64,000 nt of DNA. Origin: Crotalaria pallida (Eukaryota > Streptophyta > Magnoliopsida > Fabales > Fabaceae). Shown piece after piece: positions 1 to 12,307 of this stretch (within the stretch, counting starts at the first letter, position 1; each line of letters begins with the position of its first letter). Below the pieces are notes generated by a model. That model saw only the letters and a program-made list of their open reading frames with translations, did not search any database and had not been told where the DNA came from. The stretch is taken from NCBI GenBank assembly GCA_037953625.1, contig CM075649.1, positions 76,291,290-76,355,289 of the forward strand. The letters run 5' to 3'. A program made the translations under genes and the position numbers.

Positions 1-2522
1 TTGTGTGCTTGTGTGGCCACTTACACGATTGGGACAAAGACCACATTGTTGTGTGTGATGTGTGATGATGTGTTGCTTATGTTTGTTAATGAATGGTGAT
101 ATTGAATTGATTGATAATGATAATAAAAGAAAAGAGATTCGAATTAAAAGACACCAAGAAAGATAATCCCTTGTTGGCTTAAGTCCTTACGGAATAAGGC
201 GGCCTTATCCTGATAAGACACTAAGAGTGGAGATAATGATAAGAAGTTTGAGATGTTGATTGAGAAGAGACGATGAGATGAGAGTGGTAAAGATGTAATG
301 AGGTGAACGAGCCAGAGCTGGGAAAGAATGATGATAGGGAGATGAAAGTGAAGAGTTGATGAGGGCGGAAACTTGATTTGTTGGTTTTGTTTTCTTGGAT
401 TGAGACTGGTGTTGAGTTGAGCTTGCTCCTCCGCTAGTTCTCAAGAAGAGAAAAGTTTCTAAGAAACACTTTTGAAAAGGAATGTTTGAAAAGGTTTTTG
501 AAAATGAGATTTTGAGAAAGTTCATGAAAGGATTTTTGAAAAGAGTTTGCAAATTGAAATTTTTGAAAATCAGCTTTTGAAAATGTATTTTTGAAGGGGT
601 TCCCAAAATGAGAAAAATTTTCCAACATTGATTTTCTGAAAGTGATTGTGAAAGAGGTTTTTAAAAGGATTTGAAAGGAAGTTTTAGATGAGGATTTATG
701 ATTTGAAGTTTGAAAGAGTTTTGAAGAGGAATTGTGAAGTGAGATTTTGAAAGTTTCCAAAAGAGATTGTTATGAAAAGGTTGTTTGGAGAGAAGTTTGT
801 GATGAGATTCAAGTTATGATTGTGATCCCGCTCTGTGCTAAGTTTTGAGTTATGAAAAGTGATGCAAAGATAGCGGTCAAGACTCATTAAAGGGATGCGC
901 GAAGGGTGAGCTGACCATTAGGTTAATAAAAGATAAAAGCTTTTAAAAGACATTAACAGCGAACGCGGTGAGATATGAGTGTTAACCCGAAGTAGTGGAG
1001 AGGAAGGAACGATAAGTATCTGCGGATACTTAGGACGAGATTGCATTAGGGGAGGACGATGACGGTGAAACGTCAAGAAGTCTAGAGTATTGTTGTAGGC
1101 AGAACGAACTCCATAAGTGGTTCACTAACGTGGTGGGGACTGGGTCTAATACCGTGGTAAGTTCTGCATGCACACTAGAACAATACTGTCGCCCCCTAGA
1201 TTGCAAATCGAGAACAGTGAGAGGAACTGGAGTGGGGCATTTTGATTGCCGCCGAGGGCGTGCACTGTTATTTATGATTATGAATTGAGGCAAGGCCTCC
1301 TGTTCAGGGACCATTTGTTGTGTGACAGCTGTCGTGCCCGCACGGTAAAGGTTCTGTACTCCTGTTTGCTTTCGACTAGGTGGATGGTGGCCGAGGAGAT
1401 GTAGGCATGAGACGTGAGTGCTAACTACGAACGGACGCGTACCTCGATGATTCTTTAAATCCCCTTAATCATCGATGGTAGTAATTTGATAAGACTCATT
1501 AAGAAAAGTTTTATAATTTAAGAAAAGTAGAGTTTGTGGAGATTTGAGGATGAGAAGGTGAAGTTTGGAATGAGTGATGAGACCCTTGAAGAGGGAAAGG
1601 AAATAAGTGAACGATTGGAAATGGTGAATGAAAATGTGATTGAGAAAATGATTGAAATAAAAGATGTTCATATAGGAATGTTAATAAGTTGATATAATAA
1701 GAATTGTGATGTTATGCTTGTGTGTTGTGTGTGCTTTCTTGTATTGTGTGTGTTGTCTTGATATTCCGCCTGCGGTAAATCCACAACGTCGACGACTTGT
1801 CGTTCGGTTCGCTAACTCTCTCCTGCCCGTTGGTATATCGGCGTTTCCGGTACTCCAACGCGCAGATGGATTATCGCATGGAGATTTCAACGTGGACTAG
1901 ACATGGATGCGGCTGGAAGCGTACCCCATCTGGCTGGGTGTGGATTGGTGACTCTCAAATCGTGATTCCGGATCCTGAGCATCGACTTTGCGGAGCCAAC
2001 CTAGGACCACTGCTGGGACAAGTATCTGTCCGAGGATACAGAGACTATGAGGAGAAGGTGCGATGTGAAGCACAGAAGGTTGCTTCTGCTTCAACTAGGA
2101 TGCAGTGGGTGCCCAAGAATGGTGGGCCAGCAGCGACCGCCGTGGCGTCTTCTTCTGGAGTTAAGAAAGAGTGCAAGGAGGATCGGGAGCTTCACCCGGT
2201 AGTCTTCATTTTGAAGAGTCGTAGGTAGGGTAAATAGTCTAAGTTGATGTAAGTGTGGGTCAAGGACCATCTTAGTAATGTATCACTTCTGTAACTATGC
2301 CCTACTTTATTTTGTGAACTGGCCGAATGTTTAAAACTGTTTTGAAAGATTTAAAAAGGGAAGGTGAGGAATGGTTTTTAAGTAACGACCCGGTTTTCAA
2401 GTAAGAACATGAGCATGCACCAACCGCTTCCCAAAAACGTTTTAAAAAAAAAATGGCCTCATTTTTAGCAACCTTGAATTAAACGATGATTATTTTCGGG
2501 TGGTGAAAATCGGGGCGTTACA
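1..2522 (+). mobile_element. Family A long LTR, 3' portion (A1), truncated by window edge
   Basis: Long non-coding LTR. It ends in GGGGCGTTACA at 2522 and aligns in order with 35640-38514 (same strand) and, reversed, with the complete solo LTR at 7179-12307. Shared blocks include the protein-like tail around 1800-2000 and the segment near 1040-1260. Its left end is outside the window. The first bases after it (TGTTC, 2523-2527) are the candidate target duplication; the partner copy cannot be seen. No gag or pol is present. Family A LTRs are about 5 kb, unusually long, as in Tat/Ogre-type gypsy elements, but the class is not proven here. Confidence 0.7.
430..800 (+). repeat. Degenerate purine-rich minisatellite in A1 LTR
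   Basis: Imperfect repeats of a 20-30 base unit built on TTTTGAAAAGG / GAGATTTTTGA, matching the clearer array at 36190-36790 in the A2 copy. Open frames on the minus strand here are by-products of the repeat. Confidence 0.6.
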
Positions 2523-2854
2523 TGTTCTGTTAAGAATGATGTGCCATAGGGAAGTTTCAGACTTTTGTTTTCCTCAGTTGTGAGAATAGGTTAGTTTTCC
2601 TAGGAATGAACCTCAGTAGGATAGTAAGACCTATTGTAAGAAGAAGCCTCGGTAGTAGTAGATCGAAGTAGTTCTATTATTGTAAATCCACCCGAGTTGC
2701 GTTCTAAGTGGGGGAGCAATCCCCAAAAGTAATAACCATTCCATAGCCTAGGATAAGATTCGTCTTATAACTAGAGCATATAGCTCTATGTCTCTTCTAA
2801 TTCTTTAAACTTAGTTGAATTTCGGGGACGAAATTCCTTTAAGTGGGGGAGAAT
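2523..2854 (+). mobile_element. 3' end of the internal region of element E
   Basis: Non-coding tail between the A1 LTR and the E 3' LTR. It carries an upstream purine tract AAGTGGGGGAG at 2706-2716 and the polypurine tract just before the LTR. The 5' part of element E is not in the window. No readable pol sequence was found. Confidence 0.6.
2820..2854 (+). other. Polypurine tract of element E
   Basis: TTTCGGGGACGAAATT followed by AAGTGGGGGAGAAT directly abuts TGTAACATCC at 2855. The same layout precedes the 3' LTRs of D (28200) and C (52717). Plus-strand DNA synthesis would start here, which fixes the element as plus strand. Confidence 0.8.
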
Positions 2855-3237
2855 TGTAACATCCCCGATTTTCCCAAATCATTAGGTGCCCTAATTAATA
2901 GAATTTTGATAAGAGTAGTGTTGTTTCCAAGTCTTTGATTCTGTTTAGAGATGCTAAGGATGTTTGGAATGTGTTTAAAAATGTAGGAGTTAGTAAGGGT
3001 AGGTTTGATGAAGTAGAATTAGTTTAGAAGTGAGTTTTAGAAGAGTTAATTATGATCTAAAGAACATAGGATCTTAGGAAATTAGGAATAAAATATCCAT
3101 AGTTCTAAACCCAAATTCCACCGTTGGATGTGAAGACGAGTGTCTTAGGATGCTTGTCTCAAAATTTGAGCAAGATCCGACGGTTAACGAAGAAGTTAGG
3201 GCAATTCGAAGTACAAGGGATTAAGTGGGCTGAACAG

Positions 3238-3386
3238 GTTAATCGATTAACCTTTGAGTTAGGTTAATCGATTAAGTTTTTGGCAATGTTCAGCCACTAA
3301 TCGAGTAAGGGATGGATTAATCGAGTAAATTTTTAACCACCTTCTGGTGCTAATCGATTAATAGAAGTGTTAATCGATTAACCCCT
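3238..3386 (+). promoter_or_regulatory. Palindromic motif cluster TTAATCGATTAA, E LTR promoter region
   Basis: Six exact or one-mismatch copies of TTAATCGATTAA or TAATCGAGTAA. A weak TATA-like TTATATCA follows at 3388. The position, between the conserved block and the pyrimidine-rich leader, suggests the U3 promoter. The binding factor is unknown. Confidence 0.5.
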
Positions 3387-3882
3387 GTTATATCAGACAA
3401 AGAACACGTTGAATTGGGGCATTATCTCAAAGTCTTTCTCTCTCTTCTCCACGAATTTATCTTCCTTCTCTCCTAGGGTTTTACAATTCCCCCAAATCCA
3501 CACCAAATCAAATGAAATTAACACCACAAATCATCCCTCCATCAATCCCTCTTATGATCCCTCTCCCCAAAAACCCCAATTTCACCTCTTTTCTCAAAAC
3601 CCCCAAATCCCAACATAAACCCTAACTCCTCCAATCCACCTTATGGAGCTGTGCAATCACTCAAGGAGTCTTAGAAAGTGTCTAAGGGCAAGGAAATAGG
3701 AGGTTAGGGAGCTTGGCTAGGGCTTGGTGTGGGTGCTTCAAGTTTTCCCCCAATTTCTCCTCTTCTCTTCAAGAGGTAAGGGGGAGTACTTTGGTTTTAA
3801 TTAGGGAAAGGATTTAATGATAGTAATAGGGTTATAATTAGATGTATTTTTATGTGTATGTTTGACTTGTATGTTGATAGTG

Positions 3883-3887
3883 TTATG
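3883..3887 (+). repeat. Target-site duplication TTATG (left)
   Basis: Exact match to 6926-6930 on the other side of the solo I LTR. Confidence 0.85.
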
Positions 3888-4944
3888 TGTAACAACCTAT
3901 TTTATTTTACTCATTTTGAAAATATGGATTTGAAAATTTCTTTTTAATTGAAATACTTAGTATAATTTTTACGGAAAATCGGACAGAGTTTCCTCTGTTT
4001 TATGGACATTCCCAAAAATTTAGTTTTCACTGATTACCTGTCCAGATATCCAGAATAGTAAATATAACATATTTGTTTTAATTCCTACGGTATCCGATAA
4101 AATACTAAACACGGATACCCGACTTCTCAAATTCTAAATTAATATCTCCGGGCCACCGACATTATGCATTATATTTAAAATTACATAATTTCATAATTAT
4201 TTGAAAATACATAAATTACATAAAATGGCCCGGGTCGACACAAAATTAAAATGGGACACTCACACTTCCCGTGGGGAAGTGTGCTCCTGCTCGGCCCAAC
4301 TCTCAGCTAAGCTCCTGACCTGCATCTGTACCTGTGTTGGTTGTAAGGGTGAGAATTGCACTAACTGATAAAGCATAGAACATAACCCAAGTCAAGCACA
4401 TTTAGCAAATAATCAAATATTACGAATATAAACACACCCAATCACCTATTCACTATAGACACAACCATCTCCAATTCTTTGTACCTTCCAACCCATATTC
4501 ACACTTACTCTATTTAATCACTATCCTACTCACATTGTCGTCCTACGGCATGCTTCCTCCAATTCTAATCCTTTCCTTTATCTACTTTCCTATCCTCTTT
4601 CCTTTTCTCTCCTTTCCTATTCTACCAATTCTATTCATTTTCCTCGCACTTCCTTTACTCCCTTGTCTTTCTTTTATTTCTTTACATTTCTCTTGATCTT
4701 TTGTTACTTTCCTTTATCTTTTATTACTTTCCTTTATCTTTTATTTCTTTCCTTTACCATTTATTGCTTTCCTTTATCTTTTATGGTGTCGTGGGGCTCC
4801 CGCCACTGCGTTCCCCGTCTTTCAGAGGATACGACTTACCGATGCGTGCGGATCCCCAAAGGCCGCAGGTCTTACTCAACCCATGCGTGCGGGTTCCAAC
4901 TACCACACGTCTTCTAGGGTCCAGTACCCACTGACACCGTTTTC

Positions 4945-5315
4945 TATCATAGGCCACAGGGTCACCACAACCAACCTGTGCCAGTCGCCACCACTGGTCG
5001 CAGAGTCACCACGACCCATCTGCGCGAGGACACAGGGTCCCCACAACCCACCTGTGTCAGCCACAGGGTCACCACAACCCACCTGTGACGGTGTGTTCTA
5101 CTTGGCCGCAGGGTCACCACAACCCACCTGCGCCAGCCACAGGGTCACCACACAGTGTTTTTTTAATTGGCCGCAGGGTCACCACAACCATCTGCGCCAG
5201 CCACAGGGTCACCACAACCAACCTGTGTTGAGCCACAGGGTCTTATGACCAACCTGCGCTCGAATTCTCTTTTATTAAACCACAGGGTCTTATGACCAAC
5301 CTGTGACATTTCCTG
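4945..5315 (-). repeat. Hairpin-forming minisatellite in I LTR
   Basis: About ten units of roughly 30-45 bases. Most begin CCACAGGGTC and end ACCTGTG, so each unit is itself a small inverted repeat (CACAGG...CCTGTG). It lies inside the predicted LTR intron. Open frames here are repeat artefacts. Confidence 0.75.
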
Positions 5316-6368
5316 TCTTTCCTTCTTTACCCTTTTTAATTCGATTACATTTTAATGATTCATTTTATTCTAATTCTCTCACCTTACTCTCTTTAATTTA
5401 TTTCTTTTCTTTCCTTCTAAATCACTTTATTTCTAAAAATAGAGCTCTCACTAAATTTCCTCAATTCTCACTCCTTTGCTAATATTAATACTATCTCTAA
5501 ACCAAACTCACATCCCTATCAATTCATGCACCAACATTCACATATCAACATTTAAAAACATAATTATTAACATTTAAACATTTAATCAACAATTAGCATT
5601 TAACATTTTTCAGTTAGCAATTAACTCATATAAGCATGTCAAGTCATAAAAGTAAATTCTAAGTTCCCTGATCACACATAATCAAATAATCTCAGGCATG
5701 ACTACACAGTACCAGTTACACAACCACCGTGCGGCAATAAACCCCTTACCTTATATATAATTAAGGAAGACTAAACCTTAAGAGAGCTTTGAGCCCTAAC
5801 GTAGGAGAGATGTCGGTATCCACTAATCCACGAAGCAGAGCAAGCTTGATGAGTTCCCTCTTAGAGTGTGGGAGGCTCCAAATCACTCTTGTAAGATTGG
5901 GGCAAGGAACAATAACAACAACAATAATGAATAAGGGTTATGAGAATACCCAAATCAAAAGGAAATGGAAAGATTGAAAAGGAAAGAGGGGAAAGGAAAC
6001 CTTGATGATTATGGAGATTGGAGCTTGAAGCTCACACCATGGAAGCCATGGAAGCTTGAGGATGAGGATGTTGATGGAGAAGCTTGAGGTGGTGATGGTG
6101 ACTCAAATTGGAAGAGGGGAAAGAGAGATTGAGGGGTGCCTTGAAGCTTGGAGGCTTAATCTTTAAGAATCAATGGTGATGGTGGAAGAAGGGAGGGTTG
6201 GGAGGAGAAACCTTAGCTCCTTGGAGAGGAAGAAGAAGATGGAGAAGGTGGGAGGAGAAGGAGGTTCGAATGATGTGAGGGAGGGAGTGTTTGGGGTGTA
6301 TAAAGGGGTTTTTAGGGTGGGAAATGGCGGAAATACCCTCAAAAACGCGTTCTCAGTGTTGCAGATCG

Positions 6369-6512
6369 CAGAATTTTCGCTTAGGCGAAAAATTTTCGCT
6401 TAAGCGAAGCCCTTACAGTGATGCCATGGAACCTATTTCGCTTAAGTGAAATCTACTCGCTTAAGCGAGCTCTTTAGGTGTTGATACTGTGACATTTTCG
6501 CTTAAGCGAAAC
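6369..6512 (-). promoter_or_regulatory. Palindromic motif cluster TTCGCTTAAGCGAA, I LTR
   Basis: Several copies of CGCTTAAGCG and one-mismatch forms. They occupy the same place as the ATCGAT cluster of E and F and the GCGCACC cluster of D. A TATA-like TTTATACA lies downstream on the minus strand near 6299. Regulatory role is inferred from position. Confidence 0.5.
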
Positions 6513-7139
6513 TGAAATTCACAGGTACTGCTACTTCATTTTTCTATTTTTCAGCTATTTTCTCCCAACTTCAAACAGCCATAACTTCTTCGTTCACCGT
6601 CGGATCTTGCTCAAATTTGACGAGCAACTTCCTAAAAATCATACCTTCATATCCAACGGTGGAAATTTTGTTTTGAGTCCTAAATCTTTTATTTTGATTT
6701 TCTAACCTACGTTATGTTTTAGTACCGAATTATCTATTTTTCTGGCCTGTTCCTAATTCCAATTTAATGCTCCTTTCTTTTCCTAAACCAATATTATTAT
6801 TGTTAATCTTTTATAATGCTTGAACACTTCTTTTAATGTCTAATTATGGTTTTATTATTATTATTTCAATTATTCTAACTATTATTAATTTATTTGCGCT
6901 TAGGTTTAAAATTTGGGATGTTACATTATGTTGAAAATAAAAGTGTGTATAATGAACTTAGGGTTGTTTAGTAATTGATTATTAGATTGTTATTGAATTA
7001 AATGATAAAATGATTGATATGAATTATGATTGTTGTGGTATGATTGGTATGTTCTATAAGTGGACTATGAGTATATATGTTATGAAACTAAATGAATGAA
7101 TGGCATGATTGTGATCCTTATTGTTGTTGAGTGTGATTG

Positions 7140-7140
<1 letters not shown>

Positions 7141-7178
<38 letters not shown>
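7141..7178. repeat. (CT)n(AT)n microsatellite, insertion site of A3
   Basis: Simple CT then AT repeat in the E LTR. Family A solo LTR A3 inserted into the AT part, giving the TATAT duplication (7174-7178 and 12308-12312). An AT repeat makes this duplication less diagnostic than the others. Confidence 0.8.
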
Positions 7179-10100
7179 TGTAACACCCTGATTTGGCAAC
7201 TTGAAAACCATAATCTTTTTAAGTGAAAATTAGGGGCCATTTTTTTTTACAAGAGTTACACACTCCTGAGAACATTTTCAATTTGAAACCGAGATATAAG
7301 ATATCACGTTCTCAAGGCATGCCACCCTTCAAGTTCCAAATCGAGATGTCACGGGACATCACACTTTGAAACTAGTTTTCCAAAATGTAGTTCAAACAAA
7401 TTACCCCATTTGATTTGATCTCAAAACATCAACACTTAACATAATCTGGTTTTGGGGTTACAGCATAGTAGAGCCAGGTGTCTAACATCTTGAAGTGAAT
7501 TACAATACTTAAAAGGGAATTGCCTACTCTACAGTCATCAAGTTCTACTCGCTCTTGTCACTCGTCCTTCTCCTCTGTCTCCTTAGTGTTTTCTGCTGTA
7601 AAATCATCCGACGCTCTGTGAATCTCTGCATCCGAGGGAGTAACTCTTTCGGCTAGCTCTACGCTTCTGCGCTGAATCCTTAGAAAGAATACCACGTAAG
7701 CCGACATAGCGTTGTTATCTCCCCTCATTGGTAGGGCTCCTATCTCCCTGAATCGCTGATATCTTGCAATGTTGTCCATCTAGGATCCGCACATTTTTAT
7801 GCAACACATAATAGAATTGTAGAAGAAAGAGAGAGTGAGCTACCCAAAACGACAATGTCGACTATGTGGGATTACATTAGGTAAATACTAAGACCAAATG
7901 AATGTAAAAGGAAACGTAAATCCAACGATAGCATAAGATAAATCAAGACAACACATATAACCATCATTACTCATTCCAGTATTTACAAGCTCAAGACAAC
8001 CACATCCTTCACCATGATACTTTTCTTCCATTTTCTCTCATTCCTCAACTCATCAAATGTTTCAAGGGTATTCATATCCACTTCCACTCTTGGTATTAGC
8101 ATTTCCATTATCACTATTATTTTGATCATTATCACACATATTTTTTTTTGGAATATCTTGGTTATTAAGTCTTATCAATTCGATTAACATCAATGATGAG
8201 GGGGAAGCATCATTGTGCTCACACACGTCTACATCTCCTCGGTCAACCTCCCAACCTAGTCGGAAGCAAACAGGAGTACAGGACCTATACCACGCGGGCA
8301 TGACAGCTGTCACAATACATAATGGTCGCAGACCAGGAGGATCTCGTCCTCAATCATATCAATAACATTAAGGCTCACTGTCCATGCAGTGGCAAAACAC
8401 AATGCCCCGTTCCAGTGCCTCTCACTGTTCTCGATTTGCAATCTAGGGGGCGACAGTATGTTTCTAGTGGGCCCGCAGAACTTGCCACGACATTAGACCC
8501 AGTCCCCACCACGTTAGTGCGCCACATGTGGAGTTCGTTCTGCCTAGAAACACACTCTAGACTTCTTGACGTTTCACCGTCGTCGTCCTCCCCTAATGCA
8601 ATCTCGTCCTAAGTATCCGTAGATACTTATCGTTCCTTCCTCTCCACTACTTCGATTCGACCCTCATGCCTCACCGCGTTTATAAATGTCTTTTAAAGAT
8701 TTTAAATTACGGCTTAGTCCTAATGATCGGTCCATCCTTGGTGCATCCCTTCAATGAGACCCGATCGCTAATCGTACGCATCTAATCCCCCTAAAGCTCA
8801 TATACTTTCACTTGAGTCATCACAACATTATTGCATCGTCTTGCTCTCATCATGAGCAACACAATCTCAGATCAATTTGTAACTCAGCACATCATCGTTA
8901 TCCTCTTTGCCAAGTGTGACTCAGCAGCATCACTGGTGTCCTTTCTCGCCAATTTGGGTTCAACAGCATCAGCAGCTCCTCTCATGCTTCCAAATTTCCA
9001 ATCATCATCTACTTTTCTCACAATTCATTCTCATCGTAACTTGTCCCTCTTTCTCTCATTTATTCTCATTATTCGAATCCATGATTCTTTTCTTATCATT
9101 CTTAGCTTGTGACTTTCATAACTTTATTACTAACGCACAATTAAATGATTCCCAACCATATCATATAAATATAACAAATAAACGGATCATAGAATAATTA
9201 AATAGCACAACATGAACAATCAGAAAACATATCATCATTCTCATAAACCAATCTCAGTCGTTCGAGTGGATAGCTAGACCAAACAAACAAGCGCTATCAC
9301 ATACACCACCACGCTAAATGAGATTGGAGTCCAATCTTTGAGATGATTGGACGCCTTAATATGTACCTAATTACCACGGGGTCTTAAGGGAAAGCCCCTC
9401 TCTCACCTCGATGACGAACGCCCTATAGCTCTCCAAGGTTTCCCGATCATCTCACCTCGCCTCGATTGACGATACTCTCACAATACGCTCCTTGGTTCCC
9501 AACGCGACGTTTGTAACCTCTTCCCGATTGTTACTGGAACTCAAATAATTCTCCCTTATTAAAAATCGCTCTTATAAAATCACTTTGGAAAACAAAATAT
9601 TATTACCAAAGAAAACTTCTTATTTGAAAATCACTTTGGTTTTACTCAAGTAAGAACATTTATTAACTTAAAACCAGGAAAACCATTCCTTTTAATTAAT
9701 CAAATTGTTTGGCTTACTTCTTTTTCCTTAAAACCGAATTAAATCGAAGCAATTAACACAAGTTTGGATCAAAACCTTTCTTAAAAATGTATTAAGCACT
9801 CAAATTCATTTTCACGTACACATACGAATACACAAGTAGTAATCATCTTAATCGTTCAAGCACATACATAATATTATCAACTACTCAAAATCCATGCACA
9901 TAGGACAAGAATCAAATACATGCACTTAGTTTTTAAGCATAGCCGAATCCTATCCGATATGAGACAAGGTTTGTACCTTAGTTACTAATAATTACTAACA
10001 CATGCTATTAGGAGAGAAAAAAACAACATACATCATCACATTCAAAAAGAAAAGGACATATTTACTTAAGATAAAGCTAGCATCTTGTAAATTAGCACAC

Positions 10101-12307
10101 AAATGAGAAATCAATTCATTTCCTTCACTTTTGTGCCAAGACCGAATAGGATATAGGGAAAGACACTCAACACAACATTTATCAAATCAATTTCATTTAG
10201 CCAAGACTAACTCAAACAAGGATACATAAGAAAATAGAAATATCTTTTCAGGAAATTTCGTCCCAAACCGAATGGGATCATAAAATTACTTTTAAGCTTG
10301 AAATCAAAGATTTAAGTCCCATAGGTTTAGGAATTCCTAATTCTAACAATAAAACACACATGTAAAATAAAATGAGCTAACTTGATCATTTATACCCACA
10401 AAACCGTGAGCTTCTCATGAAGATTTATCAATAAAAAAAATTAATTTCTTAACACAACAAAGACCAAGACCTATCACAATTCTTTGATGTCTAAAAATTC
10501 CATGTATGTACTCAAATTCTTTGATCACCTAAATCTCACCATGCATGCATTTAAAATCTTTAAATAAGGCAAATTTCAACATGCATGTAAGGGAAATGAG
10601 GATCTAGCATAATTTCCTAGGCTTAACCGAATCACTACATACAAGGGCAAAATTTTATAAACTTGTTTTCACATGCAAAGAACAAAACTCAAGGTCAAAT
10701 CACTCAAAGCATCATCTTATTTTGCAAACCATCACCGAGTCATCATCATCATACATAAGACCTTAGTTTTAAATCCTTTTATACAAAAGTTACTTCTTAA
10801 GCTTTCCCTATCCATTTTCCTTGAAGAACCGTGACATTCATCAAATAAAACCAAGACTTGCTAAACAAGATCAATACAAAAACACACTTAAACACAAAAT
10901 CTAACCAAAACCGTAAAGAACAAGATGGAGATTGAAACATCCAAGCACAATTATTCAAGATCAAATTGTAAAAATGACATGCAAGGCATCAAAACTTCAA
11001 GATCATAAAGAAGTAAACACATGCATCACAAAATTTACACTTAAATAATGTCCATATTTAAGTCCCTTTACAAACCAAAATCACTACACCAAACCTTCTT
11101 AATTAACTACATTAGATCAAGACTCTAACTAAGAGTTCAACCTTTCAATCTCCTTTCTTCTTCTCCTAAAGTTGCTTCGGTCTCCTCCTCTTAGGGTTAT
11201 TGGTTGGCTTTTCTCTTGACCAAAGAAGAAGAACAAGGTTGAGAAAGAAATTAGGGATGTTTGGGTAAAGAACCTTAGGATTTGCACTCTTATCTCCTCT
11301 CTTCTTCCTTACGGCCTCTCTCACTTTTTTTTCTCTAAAGTCTCAAGAGTTTGATGCACTCTTGGACAAAGTGTTTTGGGAATGAAGTGTTTGAAGATGG
11401 AGAATGGCTAACCAACACTATCCTACACGGTTTTAAGAACAAGAGCAATGGCTTGGGATTTCCCATTTGATCCTCGGTTCAAGGGTTTGTGCAAGGGATA
11501 ATTCGGTCCAACCCAAAAGTTTGCATGGCAAGGGTCATGTCAAGGTGAGGCAAGGTGGAAGAAAGTCTTCTATAGGCATCATGAGTCACCACTCTAGCTT
11601 CCTCCTATTTCTATTTGAATTTCCTATTTCTTAATGGGTAAGAAAATCAAACTTACTTGGTTTCCTTCCTCTTTTCTTGACCGAACCAAATACATGCATA
11701 CACACATATACAATTTTATTTCTCATAGCATGGGTATCGTGGAACAATGCATTCTTCTTGGCCTTCCTAACCTTAAATGGTCGAACAACACATACACACA
11801 ACTACACATATAATTTTATTTTTCCTAGCATGAAGACCATGAAACACTTAGCACTCATTTAGTTACATCATGTTCCATCCTCAAAACACACGGCCTACAC
11901 ACGTATAATTTCCTATGTTCATCTATATTTACACAATTCATGCACTTAATCATTTAAATTAACTAATTAGATTTCTTACATAATTAAGCACACAAACATA
12001 CACATTCACAAATTCGAGGATATGATTCCTAAGGAAATCAATTAAATCGTACTGCTCAAATACCCAATCATATTTTCATGTACAACAAAGATTTTCCCAG
12101 AATAAATAATTTATTTAAAACTTCAAATTATTTTAAGAAGGAAAAATTTTGTTCTCTAATAATAAATCACCACTTGGTTTTTATGAAAAATCAATATTTC
12201 CTACTTGCTAAAACAGTTTTGACGGAAAATCTTTTCTTAAATTGAAAAATCATTTTTAAATAAAACTTTATTGATTTATTTGAGTCCAGAAAATCCGGGA
12301 TGTTACA
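7179..12307 (-). mobile_element. Complete family A solo LTR (A3), minus strand, 5129 bp
   Basis: Bounded by TGTAACACCC and GGGATGTTACA and by TATAT duplications. Reverse-complement blocks match A1 and A2, for example 8400-8640 against 1020-1260 and 37010-37235. It has no primer site, polypurine tract or pol. The stretch 8850-12300 is AT-rich with no gene; it holds copies of short runs around CATGCATG and pyrimidine-rich leader sequence near 11100-11350. This is the only full-length A LTR uninterrupted in the window and gives the family's LTR length. Confidence 0.8.
7558..7779 (-). CDS. Hypothetical 73-residue ORF in A3 LTR, right after a TAG splice-like site
   Basis: The ATG directly follows GGATCCTAG on the minus strand, where other LTR families have their predicted 3' splice site. 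The product starts MDNIARY and has a basic middle and an acidic tail (ETEEKDE). A1 and A2 have a related but shorter or broken reading frame at the matching place (YRRFRYSNAQM near 1830-1870; NGQM near 37940). No domain is recognised. The position and acidic tail resemble the G-LTR protein at 42876, but the sequences do not convincingly align. Coding status is uncertain. Confidence 0.25.
   Translation of the reverse strand: MDNIARYQRFREIGALPMRGDNNAMSAYVVFFLRIQRRSVELAERVTPSDAEIHRASDDFTAENTKETEEKDE

Larger units (their letters stand above)
3888..6925 (-). mobile_element. Solo LTR of family I (minus strand), 3038 bp
   Basis: Begins TGTAACAACC and ends GGGATGTTACA on the plus strand, flanked by exact 5-bp duplications TTATG. 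On its own strand it has: start at 6925, bracketed block (6577-6665), TTCGCTTAAGCGAA palindromes, donor AAG/GTAAGG (GT at 5749-5748), hairpin minisatellite, acceptor CACAG/GTAC (AG at 4333-4332), and an end like that of family C. The 3' half is clearly homologous to the C LTRs (units at 48112-48590), while the 5' half is unrelated to them. No internal region remains, so it is a solo LTR left by recombination between LTRs. Confidence 0.9.

Noticed and set aside
8322..8612. Antisense open frame conserved in family A LTRs (also minus strand 1030-1314 and, broken, 36962-37369)
   Set aside because: Product parts such as LDLQSRGRQY and SRLLDVSPSSSSPNAI are shared, but between the two intact copies most base differences change the residue, and the third copy is frame-shifted. 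It looks like conserved non-coding LTR sequence.
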